From: Pelobates cultripes
Taxonomy: Eukaryota > Chordata > Amphibia > Anura > Pelobatidae
Assembly: GCA_933207985.1 (NCBI GenBank)
Contig: OW240915.1
Location: 119,699,756-119,763,755 of the forward strand
Direction of reading: 5' to 3'
DNA: 64,000 nt
The notes beneath the pieces were generated by a model. That model did no database searches. It saw only the letters and a list, made by a program, of their open reading frames with translations, and was not told where the DNA came from. This document shows positions 1-9,329 of the stretch, in pieces. Each line of letters begins with the position of its first letter. Within the stretch, counting starts at the first letter, position 1. The position numbers and the translations under genes are program-made.

Positions 1-650
1 TAAAGGCGTGGTTGGTTGAGGTCCCTTTAAATACACTGGTGTCCAATTCCCTGTTTAAGTCTGGCGTGCCCACAATAAGGGTGCATCTCTCGACCCCGGC
101 GTTGGAGTCTGTGTCGGTCCTCAGCCGCAGGGACACCCCGGGGACTCAGTCTCCAGCAACACACCTCATTCAGTCCGAAGGCGGGTCACATAGCCTCTGC
201 CCGGCTCATGTCCCACACGCGCAGCCCAGCCATTATCGCGCGTATGGGCCATGCCAGCCTGCTTCATCAGCCATTTGGTGGGGTGGCCCCCGCGGCCGGG
301 CCTGCCCCCCAGGGCAGGGTTGGCGCCAGCCCCGGGTGGTGGGTCGTTGCTGTCACCTTGTACCCCTCTCAGAGGGCCAGTGCATCTAGTGTTGTTGGGT
401 GTGGCCGATCAGGCTCGCTGTCCCGCCCCATAACCTGTAAGTTCTTCCCTCCATTGCCTCTATAGCAGGGTGGAGGCGTTACGGGCCATTGTGTGTGTAG
501 GTGCCACCCCTAAGTTGCGCAGGGAAGCAGCCCCATGGCGACCTGCAGAAACCCCCCCTAGGGCAGGGTTGCCCACACCCGCCACACTCTACATCCCAGA
601 CTATACATTTATAAGCATATTGGCGCATTCATTCTCGTTAAGGGGTATGC
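1..650 (-). other. GC-rich segment beyond the left inverted arm, no gene recognised
   Basis: This stretch continues the L1-derived sequence of the left arm leftwards on the minus strand, past the point where the right arm stops matching. It is GC-rich, and its short open frames on both strands look like no protein I recognise. Lying downstream of an L1 ORF1 on minus, it could be the ORF1-ORF2 spacer of the same LINE, with ORF2 outside the window. That is inference. Confidence 0.35.
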
Positions 651-1012
651 TCCCTAGTCCCTATTATACACCAGACTTAGTTGCCTGTGTGCAACTGTTC
701 ACATAAGCAACCCAGTGCGGATTCTTGTAACTATAAACCATTAAAAAAAAATAAAAAAAATTACTGTTGTAAAACATTATGAGTTAGAACCAGTCCTTTC
801 ATTTCAAGTCTCTGAGTTAGTCCTTGTATATAACAGTGTGGACTGTCTGTGCTTCGCGGCCCATTGACTGGGTCATCCGCTCCATCTAGTGCTCATTTCG
901 TGTGTTCGTGTTGTGTGCGTGAGTGAGCATATTAATGAATGTCAGTTGGTGTATTGTGAGGTGGTGTAATTATGTGCTAGTGTGGTTAATACTTGCGATC
1001 TGTAGTCCCGGT

Positions 1013-1972
1013 TTATATAAGTCTCTTGCGGGCTTTGCTCCACTCCTGTGTGGTCTTCCTGATCGGGTGCCTATGTGGCTCAGTTGACGGGATGGGTATG
1101 TTCCATTCTTTTAGGAGCTTGATGCCCTCCTCCGGCGTGGAAATGGGTCTGAGTGTTCCACCATGTTGGACCAGCATTTTGGTCGGGTAGCCCCAGCGGT
1201 ACTTGGTTCTGTGTTGCCGTAGAGCTTCTGCTACCTGATGGAATGTTCTTCTTTTCCTTAGCGTTGCTGCAGATAGATCATTGAAGAGCTTTACCGCTGG
1301 GTAGTCTTCGTGCGGTTTCTCCCTCGTGCGGCTCGCCTTGAGGACCAGTTCCTTAATGTGGAAGAAGTGGGCCCGGAACAGCACATCTCGCGGTGTGGAG
1401 TCTGGTAGGTATGTCGGTTTAGGGATGCGGTGTATCCGGTCAATTAACATCATGTCTGCCGGGATGTCTGGTGCGTAGGCCCTCAGCAGGCCTCGTACGT
1501 AGGCTTGGAGGTCCGCCTGCTGAACTGATTCCGGTACCCCTCGAAGCCTAATGTTGTTCCTCCGCGCCCTATCTTCAGCATCAGCCATCTGTGCGTCCAG
1601 CTTTTCTACCTTTTCCTCCAGGTGCTGGACGTGATCTGCCATGTTGTTATGGGCGGAAGCAAAGTCCCCCATTTTCTCCTCTATTTGTGATGTGCGAGTT
1701 CCCATCTCCTGTATTTCTTTTTTCAAGGTGTCGGCTGTTTGTTGCCAGGATGATATTAGTTTGTTAGACAATGAGTCCAGGGCTTATGCCAAGAAGGTTT
1801 TCGTGATGTGGTCGGCCTGAGCATGCTCCGCCACGGGGAGGCTTGTGTCTGAGTCTCCGTCGCCATCTTGGGCGTCTTGTGGCGAGGCCGCTCGCGATGA
1901 TTGGCTTTTGTGGCCGAAAAAGTTGATTTTGTCAGTTTTAGGGGCTGACTTCTTCGTTCTGTGGTGAGACAT
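1013..1972 (-). pseudogene. L1 ORF1p-like protein, broken by one stop codon
   Basis: This is the minus-strand twin of the intact ORF at 7159-8118. It has the same 319-residue layout: a basic N-terminus, a long coiled coil, an RRM-like segment beginning RRNNIRLRGVPES and a C-terminal domain. A single change turns a glutamine codon (CAA) into TAA at 1784-1786 and splits the frame about 63 codons in. L1 ORF1 proteins are trimeric RNA-binding chaperones needed for LINE retrotransposition. The rest of the frame is uninterrupted, so the break looks recent. The ORF lies inside a PLE inverted arm rather than in a complete L1. Confidence 0.85.
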
Positions 1973-2359
1973 CCCCGCTGGATTCGTCTTGTCTTGGTGG
2001 GTATTGCCTTTTAACGCTCGATTGTGAGATCGTGGGTTCAGCGTTCAATTTGACGTAATACGGCCCAGAGGAAAAAATGAAATAAAATATATAGTGCTCA
2101 CTGTATGTAATAAAATTAAAAGAAAGTAAAGTATACTACTCACGTAAAGTAGAACAGACTCAAAACTGCTCAGTGAAGGCGCTCGGGTGGTATAATCCCC
2201 ACCTATGGATTCTTTGCACTTCCTGCAGGGTGAGCCATATACGTAAAAGCAATAAAAGAAAATGTATGTAAAATCAGGTAAAGGAGAAAGCAAATGGCAA
2301 TAAAGTATTTTATGCCAATAAAATATCTTTATTATAAAATTAAGAACAAAAACTATTAA

Positions 2360-2402
2360 TATCTAAACGCGTTTCGCCTTAACAGGCTTCTTCAAGTAGA
2401 TA
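2360..2402 (-). ncRNA. Hammerhead-ribozyme-like motif, PLE-A 3' terminal region
   Basis: On minus: stem I TATCTA pairs with TAGATA; core CTTGAAGA; stem II GCC/GGC with a 6-nt loop; then GAA and the palindrome ACGCGT followed by T at the expected cleavage position. The core has one base more than the CUGANGA consensus, so activity is doubtful. PLEs are known to carry minimal type I hammerheads whose short palindromic stem III may work as a dimer. The twin copy is at 6729-6771. Confidence 0.6.
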
Positions 2403-2861
2403 GTGGGAAAGAGGGGGGGCATACCTGACATACATAAGCTTATATAATGTGTAATAGTACTTTAAATTTAAAATTCCCGCCAAAATGACGTCATAAAATT
2501 AGCATATAGATAATACAGGGAAATTATTATAAAACAGTTATTGCACACATAAAAATTGACAATACAATGATAAAAAGCATATTTGCATTATTTAAATATT
2601 AAAACGAAGGTTATAATTTACTTTTTAAGTAAAAAAAATAAAGAAAACGGTCACGTGACGCGGGATAAGATGCTCTGTGGCATATGCTCTGTCCTGCCTC
2701 ATTCAAAGGATAAGAGGTAGAGCCGTTTCTATGCAAGAGCAGGTAGATGGCTGTGACTCAGCACATAAGCTCACTGACTGCAGGCAGACAGCCAGCCCCA
2801 CATGAGTTTGAATCCAGTGAAGGATAACATGACTGCAAAAAGCATAGATATTTACACAGGA

Positions 2862-3164
2862 AACATAAAATATATATATATATATATTATTAAAATAATA
2901 AACAGCAAGTTTTTCATATATTTTGTGCAAGAACATAAATAAAATGAACCATGATTATTTGCATATATGTGCTTGTATAAATAATATATATATATATATA
3001 TATAAAGAAAATATGTTTGTAATATAATAGAATATAAAATAAAATTATAATCAGTAGGATAGTATATATACATATATATTTATATAGGCACTTTTCAATA
3101 TAAGTTAAAAAGGGGAAGAGGAGAGTAAAAAACAATACTTAAAGGGGTATCCTTAAAAATGCAG
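2862..3164. other. AT-rich PLE 3' UTR with (TA)n tracts
   Basis: No gene is visible. Short (TA)n runs occur near 2870-2887 and 2985-3003. The segment separates the GIY-YIG stop from the left arm and has no counterpart beside the right arm, so it belongs to PLE-A's own 3' UTR. Confidence 0.6.
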
Positions 3165-3169
3165 CAATA

Positions 3170-3825
3170 TTATAAAAAATTAAAAAGATCAAAATCAATG
3201 TTAAGGCCAGTGGGAGCGAGAGTTTTCAAGTTATATGCCCATTCCATTTCTTTTTTGCCTAAAACTTTCTTAATGTCTCCACCTCTCCAAGGAACATTGC
3301 AGATATCTATGCCGATGCATTTAAGGAATTTTGGGATTTTTTCCGTGTTGTAAAAAATGTTTTGAAACGGAATGATTTTCATAACCTTTTAAGATATTTC
3401 TGCAATGTTCAGCCAGTCTGGTTTTTAAATCTCTAGTAGTCATCCCGACATATTGGAGCCCACAGGGACATTCTAAAAGATAGATGACATTTTTTGTATT
3501 GCAATGAATAAATTTTTTTATTTGATATGTTTTCTGTGTCCTTGTGGATAAAAACGATGTTGTTTTAGATTTTATAGTGTCACTAGTGCGTTTACATACT
3601 ATACATCTATTACATTTGAAGAAACCACAGGGTTTATTTAAAAAGGTAAAAGGGTTGGGGGTTGGGGGAATATATTTTGTGTTTAGTATAATTACTTGTA
3701 ATTATAACTTGTTGTTTCTCAGGGACAATTCCGGCCAAAGTCTCATCCTGTAATATATGCCAATGTTTTTTTATAATCTTCTTCATAACATTACTTTTGT
3801 TATTGAAGTCAAATATAATTGGCAA
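3170..3825 (-). pseudogene. PLE-A linker and GIY-YIG endonuclease domain, frameshifted
   Basis: In minus-strand order there is a linker (IIKKHWHILQDETLAG, near 3700-3800), then LECPCGLQYVGMTTR (about 3420-3480), which is the GIY-YIG entry strand, then RLAEH with its basic residue, and a C-terminal block with WRGGD, E-WAYNLKTLAPTGLN and a stop near 3170. GIY-YIG nicks target DNA to prime reverse transcription in PLEs. The blocks occupy different frames, so at least one frameshift lies near 3380. The equivalent domains of PLE-B, C, D and E show the same order. Confidence 0.8.
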
Positions 3826-3847
3826 TACGGGGGCAGTTTTGGTTTCT

Positions 3848-5110
3848 TTATGGTTTTTGTACTCTAGTAATTCGGATCTGTTGGTTTGACTGATAATTTT
3901 TTAACGTCTGGTCTAAATTGTTTTTCGGGTAATTTTTTTGAATAAATTTATCAGATAGTAATTGAGATTGTTCCTCAAAATCTTGGGTGAGGGAACAGTT
4001 TCTACGTAGACGCAGAAATTGGCTTTTGGGTATTCCTTGGAGCCAAGGTTTATGGTGGCAACTGGTTACATCAATAACATTATTGGTACATACTTTTTTG
4101 AAAAAAGTTTTTGTATGAATTTGACAGTTATTAATAAAAATTTCCAAGTCTAAAAAATGAATGGAAGATTGGCTGTAATCCCAAGTTAAAATGATACCTT
4201 TATCATTAAAATTTAAGTAATGTAAAAACTGTTTTAAAAGGTCTTCTGGGCCGTCCCAAATAAAAAATAAATCATCAATGTATCTAAAATATGTCACCAG
4301 GTTTGCCTGCCAGCTATGCCCTCCCAGTACGGCAGTGGATTCCCAATCTGCCATAAAGAGGTTGGCATAGCTGGGGGCAAACCTGGTACCCATAGCTGTG
4401 CCTTGTTTTTGTAAGTAAAAGGAGTCTAAAAACCAAAAATAGTTATTTCTTAAAATAATATTAATACCTTGAATAATAAAATCTATTTGTTGATCTGGCA
4501 TGTTTTTTTCCTCTTTTAAAATTTTTTCAACTGCTGAACAGCCTTTGTCGTGAGGGATGATGGTATATAGAGACTGTATATCACAAGTTACTAAAGTGTA
4601 TGTATTCTTCCATTTTAAATTATTTAGAAAACGAAGTAGAGTCATAGAGTCTTTAAGATATGACTTTGTGCGTTTCACTGAAGGCTGTAGGAGGATATCT
4701 AAATATTCAGATAGATTGGATAAAATAGAATTGATCCCTGATACAATAGGCCTGCTGGGGGGGTTTGTGATATCTTTATGAATTTTTGGTAAAAAGTAAA
4801 TTACAGGAATGATAGGATGAGACACATTGAGATATTGGAATTCCTGTTTAGTTAAAATATTCTGTTCTCGACCATAAGTTAAAAAAGAGATTACAATTTG
4901 TTGAACCTTGGTAGTAGGGTCTTGGGAAAGTTTTTCATAGACAATAGGGTCGTTTAATTGTCTCATAGCTTATTTTATATACATGTCTTTTGTTAAGATA
5001 ACTATACCTCCCCCTTTATCTGCAGGTTTTATGATGATATCTTCGTCTTTCTGTAGTTGTTGTAATGCTTTACGTTCTGAATATGTGAGATTATCTCGAT
5101 CATATTTCTT
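3848..5110 (-). pseudogene. PLE-A reverse transcriptase core
   Basis: A 372-codon open stretch (3848-4966) carries YFLPKIHK, PPSRPIVSGINS, VTCDIQSLYT, GTAMGTRFAPSYANLF, the catalytic YIDD and HFLDLEI, which together define a PLE-type RT. Upstream, in the same frame but separated by one TAA near 4970, lies PADKGGGIVIL, the ADKGG motif that precedes the fingers in PLE RTs. The RT copies the element's RNA at the target site. A frameshift near an A-run around 5105 separates this part from the ORF at 5115-5594. Confidence 0.88.
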
Positions 5111-5114
5111 TTTT

Positions 5115-5594
5115 TTAAATTTTCTCTAAATCTTTTGTAACTAATTTTTCGAACACTTCTAAAGGACCTGATTTAAAACTCGAGGGAAAGAAAGTAGAAT
5201 CTTTCTTTAATGAGGTAGAAATTATTTTTAGTGACCCTGTTGGTGAGGTAGTTAAGGGTTGTGAGATGGGGATTTCTCCATTCTTACAAGCAAAAAATCT
5301 TTTAAGAGTGGCTTTTCTCACAAATTTATTAACGTCTATAAAAGCTTTAAAAGGTTTAAAAGCATTCGTAGGTGTGAATTTAAGACCTTTAGTGAGAACT
5401 GATATTTGAGTAGAAGTTAGGGCTTTTTGGGATAAATTAAAGATACCCAAATCTTTCTTATTTGATTGATTTATTGTCTCTCTAATCTTTCTCTTTTGGA
5501 TTCTTCTACCACTTCTCCTTCCTCTAGATTTAGGCTTCGCTTTCTGGTTTTTATAGGATGTGGTGTTAGTGCGTGTGCATTGTTTTGTGTGCAA
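5115..5594 (-). CDS. PLE-A RT-ORF N-terminal region
   Basis: This 159-codon ORF starts with a very basic stretch (RGRRSGRR, QKRKIR) and then has GIFNLSQKALT and LTKGLKFTPT. That block recurs in PLE-B (IFNLSNQTLD, FKKGLKFVP) and PLE-C (GIYNLTDIELT, LKKGLKFAP), so it is a conserved N-terminal module of the RT protein. It overlaps the upstream ORF by 124 bp and lies in its -1 frame. It ends at a stop next to an A-run, so in this copy it is cut off from the RT core. The ATG at 5594 is plausible, but -1 frameshifting from the upstream ORF is an alternative. Confidence 0.65.
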   Translation of the reverse strand: MHTKQCTRTNTTSYKNQKAKPKSRGRRSGRRIQKRKIRETINQSNKKDLGIFNLSQKALTSTQISVLTKGLKFTPTNAFKPFKAFIDVNKFVRKATLKRFFACKNGEIPISQPLTTSPTGSLKIISTSLKKDSTFFPSSFKSGPLEVFEKLVTKDLEKI

Positions 5595-6250
5595 AGCTCT
5601 AAAAAATAATCCTCATTATCGGTTTCAGAGTCCACAGATAGTAGCTGATATCGGTTACTGTGGACATAATTAGGAGGTGATCGTTTGTTTTCAAGGTGTT
5701 TCAGTGCATATCTTGATCTTTGAATTTTAGGTGTTGTGACTTTCTCATTTTGATACATACCAGGGGAATGATTGGTATTAGTAGTGCGATTCGTGAAGGT
5801 TTGTGTAGATTGGAGTGAATTATGGTATTGTGGAGGTAAAGGTGTATATCTAGATTGGGTAGGATAGTGTTGGTATTTGTTGATAGTTTGTGACCGGTTA
5901 GGGTGGAAGTTGCGTGATGAGGTGAATGATTGTTTCCTCACAGGAGGATGAGGATGATATTGTGATTCTCTTTTGGGTAAATGATTGTAATGTTTTTTAG
6001 GTATATAGTCATTTTGATAAGTGTTATAAGGTGGATAGGTGGTATTGTCCGGAGTGTTTCTTTTGTGGTAGAAACGAACCTGATTATGAGAGTAGTCTTG
6101 TTTGTCACGGATATATTTTTTTACTTTAATGTGTTTGGTATCCATTTCGACTTTTTCTATTTTGTTCTGAATTAAAATTGAATTTTGTTTGAAGGCTTGT
6201 GTATCTATAAATGTCCAAATTTTTTCTTTTAAATTATTTATTTCTATATC
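5471..6250 (-). CDS. PLE-A upstream basic ORF (ORF1-like), 5'-truncated
   Basis: The first ATG in frame is at 6145, giving 224 codons, but the frame stays open upstream to the junction at 6250, where the residues (DIEINNLKEKIW...) look like a coiled coil. The ORF is rich in Tyr, Asn, His, Pro and Arg. Near its end it has NRYQLLSVDSET and then a KTRKRS basic patch, matching NRFSVLENSIET and KRKR in the PLE-C equivalent. The function is unknown. Nucleic-acid binding is a reasonable guess from the composition and its place before the RT. Its 5' end was lost at the inverted-repeat junction. Confidence 0.6.
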   Translation of the reverse strand, partial: DIEINNLKEKIWTFIDTQAFKQNSILIQNKIEKVEMDTKHIKVKKYIRDKQDYSHNQVRFYHKRNTPDNTTYPPYNTYQNDYIPKKHYNHLPKRESQYHPHPPVRKQSFTSSRNFHPNRSQTINKYQHYPTQSRYTPLPPQYHNSLQSTQTFTNRTTNTNHSPGMYQNEKVTTPKIQRSRYALKHLENKRSPPNYVHSNRYQLLSVDSETDNEDYFLELCTQNNAHALTPHPIKTRKRSLNLEEGEVVEESKRERLERQ

Positions 6251-6368
6251 CTGTGTAAATATCTATGCTTTTTGTAGTCATGTTATCCTTCACTGGATTC
6301 AAACTCATGTGGGGCAGGCTGTCTGCTTGCAGTCAGTGAGCTTATGTGCTGAGCCACAGCCATCTACC

Positions 6369-6394
6369 TGCGCTTGCATCGAAATGCAAGCGCA
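6369..6394. other. Perfect 11-bp stem with CGAA loop
   Basis: TGCGCTTGCAT, loop CGAA, then its exact reverse complement. It is present only in the right arm; the matching part of the left arm (about 2730-2740) lacks the second half. Its role is unknown. Confidence 0.7.
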
Positions 6395-6728
6395 TTGAAT
6401 GAGGCAGGACAGCTCCCCCTTACACTATATGCCACAGAGCATCATGTGACGCGGAAATATTTCTTATCCCGCGTCACGTGACCGTTTTCTTTATTTTTTT
6501 ACTTAAAAAGTAAATTATAACCTTCGTTTTAATATTTAAATAATGCAAATATGCTTTTTATCATTGTATTGTCAATTTTTATGTGTGCAATAACTGTTTT
6601 ATAATAACTTCCCTGTATTATCTATATGCTAATTTTATGACGTCATTTTGGCGGGAATTTTAAATTTAAAGTACTATTACACATTATATAAGCTTATGTA
6701 TGTCAGGTATGCCCCCCCTCTTTCCCAC

Positions 6729-6771
6729 TATCTACTTGAAGAAGCCTGTTAAGGCGAAACGCGTTTAGATA
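6729..6771 (+). ncRNA. Hammerhead-ribozyme-like motif, inverted 3' copy of PLE-A
   Basis: Stem I is TATCTA (6729-6734) with TAGATA (6766-6771). The core is CTTGAAGA (6735-6742), stem II is GCC (6744-6746) with GGC (6753-6755), then GAA and palindromic ACGCGT (6759-6764), with T6765 at the predicted cleavage position. The pairing fits a type I hammerhead with a minimal stem III, but the core is one base too long for the consensus. Confidence 0.6.
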
Positions 6772-7031
6772 TTAATAGTTTTTGTTCTTAATTTTATAAT
6801 AAAGCTATTTTATTGGCATAAAATACTTTATTGCCATTTGCTTTCTCCTTTACCTGATTTTACATACATTTTCTTTTATTGCTTTTACGTATACGGCTCA
6901 CCCTGCAGGAAGTGCAAAGAATCCATAGGTGGGGATTATACCACCCGAGCGCCTTCACTGAGCAGTTTTGAGTCTGCTCTACTTTACGTGAGTAGTATAC
7001 TTTACTTTCTTTTAATTTTATTACATACAGT

Positions 7032-7100
7032 GAGCACTATATATTTTATTTCATTTTTTCCTCTGGGCCGTATTACGTCAAATTGAACGCTGAACCCACG
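7032..7100 (+). repeat. First copy of a 69-bp direct duplication of PLE terminal sequence
   Basis: This runs from GAGCACTATATA to CTGAACCCACG and is repeated at 8479-8547 with few changes. The two copies bracket the L1-derived segment 7101-8478. The left arm has the same LTR-to-L1 junction at 2030/2031. Confidence 0.85.
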
Positions 7101-7158
7101 ATCTCACAATCGAGCGTTAAAAGGCAATACCTACCAAGACAAGACGAATCCAGCGGGG

Positions 7159-8118
7159 ATGTCTCACCACAGAACGAAGAAGTCAGCCCCTAAAACTGAC
7201 AAAATCAACTTTTTCGGCCACAAAAGCCAATCATCGCGAGCGGCCTCGCCACAAGACGCCCAAGATGGCGACGGAGACTCAGACACAAGCCTCCCCGTGG
7301 CGGAGCATGCTCAGGCCGACCACATCACGAAAACCTTCTTGGCACAAGCCCTGGACTCATTGTCTAACAAACTAATATCATCCTGGCAACAAACAGCCGA
7401 CACCTTGAAAAAAGAAATACAGGAGATGGGAACTCGCACATCACAAATAGAGGAGAAAATGGGGGACTTTGCTTCCGCCCATAACAACATGGCAGATCAC
7501 GTCCAGCACCTGGAGGAAAAGGTAGAAAAGCTGGACGCACAGATGGCTGATGCTGAAGATAGGGCGCGGAGGAACAACATTAGGCTTCGAGGGGTACCGG
7601 AATCAGTTCAGCAGGCGGACCTCCAAGCCTACGTACGAGGCCTGCTGAGGGCCTACGCACCAGACATCCCGGCAGACATGATGTTAATTGACCGGATACA
7701 CCGCATCCCTAAACCGACATACCTACCAGACTCCACACCGCGAGATGTGCTGTTCCGGGCCCACTTCTTCCACATTAAGGAACTGGTCCTCAAGGCGAGC
7801 CGCACGAGGGAGAAACCGCACGAAGACTACCCAGCGGTAAAGCTCTTCAATGATCTATCTGCAGCAACGCTAAGGAAAAGAAGAACATTCCATCAGGTAG
7901 CAGAAGCTCTACGGCAACACAGAACCAAGTACCGCTGGGGCTACCCGACCAAAATGCTGGTCCAACATGGTGGAACACTCAGACCCATTTCCACGCCGGA
8001 GGAGGGCATCAAGCTCCTAAAAGAATGGAACATACCCATCCCGTCAACTGAGCCACATAGGCACCCGATCAGGAAGACCACACAGGAGTGGAGCAAAGCC
8101 CGCAAGAGACTTATATAA
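7159..8118 (+). CDS. L1 ORF1p-like protein, intact 319-residue ORF
   Basis: This is an uninterrupted ORF. Residues 1-60 are basic and low in structure; about 65-137 form a coiled coil (KKEIQEMG, QIEEKMGD, HLEEKVEKLDAQM); an RRM-like domain begins near 138 with RRNNIRLRGVPES; a C-terminal domain follows (LRKRRTFHQVAEAL, GYPTKM, TPEEGIKLLKEW). This is the L1 ORF1p (Transposase_22) plan, an RNA-binding protein of LINE particles. No ORF2 follows: the L1 sequence stops at 8478 without a poly(A) tail and PLE terminal sequence resumes. The ORF therefore sits inside a PLE arm. Whether it is expressed is unknown. Confidence 0.85.
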   Translation: MSHHRTKKSAPKTDKINFFGHKSQSSRAASPQDAQDGDGDSDTSLPVAEHAQADHITKTFLAQALDSLSNKLISSWQQTADTLKKEIQEMGTRTSQIEEKMGDFASAHNNMADHVQHLEEKVEKLDAQMADAEDRARRNNIRLRGVPESVQQADLQAYVRGLLRAYAPDIPADMMLIDRIHRIPKPTYLPDSTPRDVLFRAHFFHIKELVLKASRTREKPHEDYPAVKLFNDLSAATLRKRRTFHQVAEALRQHRTKYRWGYPTKMLVQHGGTLRPISTPEEGIKLLKEWNIPIPSTEPHRHPIRKTTQEWSKARKRLI

Positions 8119-8478
8119 ACCGGGACTACAGATCGCAAGTATTAACCACACTAGCACATAATTACACCACCTCACAATACACCAACTGACATTCATTAAT
8201 ATGCTCACTCACGCACACAACACGAACACACGAAATGAGCACTAGATGGAGCGGATGACCCAGTCAATGGGCCGCGAAGCACAGACAGTCCACACTGTTA
8301 TATACAAGGACTAACTCAGAGACTTGAAATGAAAGGACTGGTTCTAACTCATAATGTTTTACAACAGTAATTTTTTTTATTTTTTTTTAATGGTTTATAG
8401 TTACAAGAATCCGCACTGGGTTGCTTATGTGAACAGTTGCACACAGGCAACTAAGTCTGGTGTATAATAGGGACTAGG

Positions 8479-8547
8479 GAGCACTATATATTTTATTTCA
8501 TTTTTTCCTCTGGGTCGTATTACGTTAAATTGAACGCTGAACCCACG
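8479..8547 (+). repeat. Second copy of the 69-bp duplication
   Basis: It repeats 7032-7100 directly after the L1 segment and continues into new sequence. It is far longer than an ordinary L1 target-site duplication. Confidence 0.8.
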
Positions 8548-9329
8548 TCAGATATTCAACTATCAAAATTTACTCCATATATCCTTGAAGTGGGGATTAT
8601 TCCACTTTACGCGATCAATATCAGAGCTGATCCTAGCTCTGAAAAGTGTGAGTAAGACTGATTTTATACTTTTATATTTATTTTATACACCGATTTACTG
8701 TGCCATTGGAGTCCTGTTTTTATTTTTCTCTCCACATATGCTGAATTCTCAACATTTGAAGATACGATCCCACCTACACCCTAAAGAATATTCCTTTACA
8801 AGCAGGACCTACCCTCACGGACTGTGATAAGCCTATTTTATTGGACTATTGTTTTATTACTTATTTTATTCTGTATTTTATCTGACTAATTTAGTCTTTT
8901 ATTTTATCAAGTTTTAGGCGCATCCTTATATCTTTGTTTGTTCTTGCTATCTGTTATCATTAGGGGATTATTGGGGACTCCCCTTTGAGGATTGCTGCCT
9001 TCCTTATAATTTTATTGTGGCAATTTAGCGCTGTTTTTTTCTCTTTTTCCAATTTCCTAAACAATTGCCAACTCAATGAATCTCCCCATAGAACCTGATA
9101 AATAGAATAGTATCAGCATAGACTGGGCTCCCATAACAGTCTGAGCCAGAGCCAGGTCTGATTAGCTTTTAACATATGCCATGGACAGATAATTCATACC
9201 AGAGTAGTCTCATCTGAGACTCCATAGCTGGACCAGAATATATATACTGTGAAGCACATCCATCCTAGAGCTAACTAGCCAACTGGCTCTGTATACACCC
9301 TGTACAGAGCCTGTATAACTGAGTTTCAC
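8548..9329 (+). other. Probable PLE terminal-repeat remainder, then unassigned sequence
   Basis: After the 69-bp duplication the sequence has a GTGGGGATTATTCCAC block similar to the GTGGGGATTATACCAC block at about 6931. To roughly 9060 it is therefore probably the distal part of a PLE terminal repeat. From 9060 to 9329 I recognise nothing. Confidence 0.4.

Larger units (their letters stand above)
651..2861 (-). repeat. Left arm of a 2.2-kb inverted repeat
   Basis: Read on the minus strand this matches 6251-8480 almost base for base. From the inside outwards it contains PLE 3' UTR sequence, a hammerhead-like motif, PLE terminal-repeat sequence and then an L1 ORF1 segment starting at 2030. Differences from the other arm are scattered substitutions plus a few indels near 2640-2760. 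The arm lies downstream of the PLE-A ORFs in their own orientation, so it serves as the element's 3' terminal region. Confidence 0.9.
2862..6250 (-). mobile_element. PLE-A: Penelope-like retroelement body (Neptune-like), 5'-truncated
   Basis: Between the inverted arms lie, in minus-strand order, an upstream basic ORF (to 5471), the start of an RT ORF (5115-5594), the RT core (3848-5110) and a GIY-YIG endonuclease (3170-3825), then about 300 bp of AT-rich 3' UTR. This domain order is that of GIY-YIG-containing PLEs. The upstream ORF is still open where it meets the right arm at 6250/6251, so the 5' end was cut inside coding sequence and joined to an inverted copy of the 3' end. Several stops and frameshifts make it inactive. 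The Neptune label rests on resemblance only. Confidence 0.85.
6251..8480 (+). repeat. Right arm of the 2.2-kb inverted repeat
   Basis: This is the plus-strand copy of 651-2861. It lies upstream of the PLE-A ORFs but points the opposite way, so it is an inverted copy of the element's 3' terminal region. The order is PLE 3' UTR, hammerhead-like motif, PLE terminal repeat, L1 ORF1 segment. It differs from the left arm near 6370-6470, where it has extra bases including a small hairpin. The match stops at about 8480, where the L1 segment gives way to a second copy of PLE terminal sequence. Confidence 0.9.

Noticed and set aside
12..706. Several plus-strand open frames of 60-125 codons
   Set aside because: GC-rich compositional frames with no domain, overlapping in several frames. 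The region reads better as L1-derived sequence on minus.
5471..5594. Canonical -1 slippery heptamer (X XXY YYZ) in the PLE-A ORF overlap
   Set aside because: Reading the overlap in the upstream frame I found no heptamer of that form, so frameshifting remains only a possibility.
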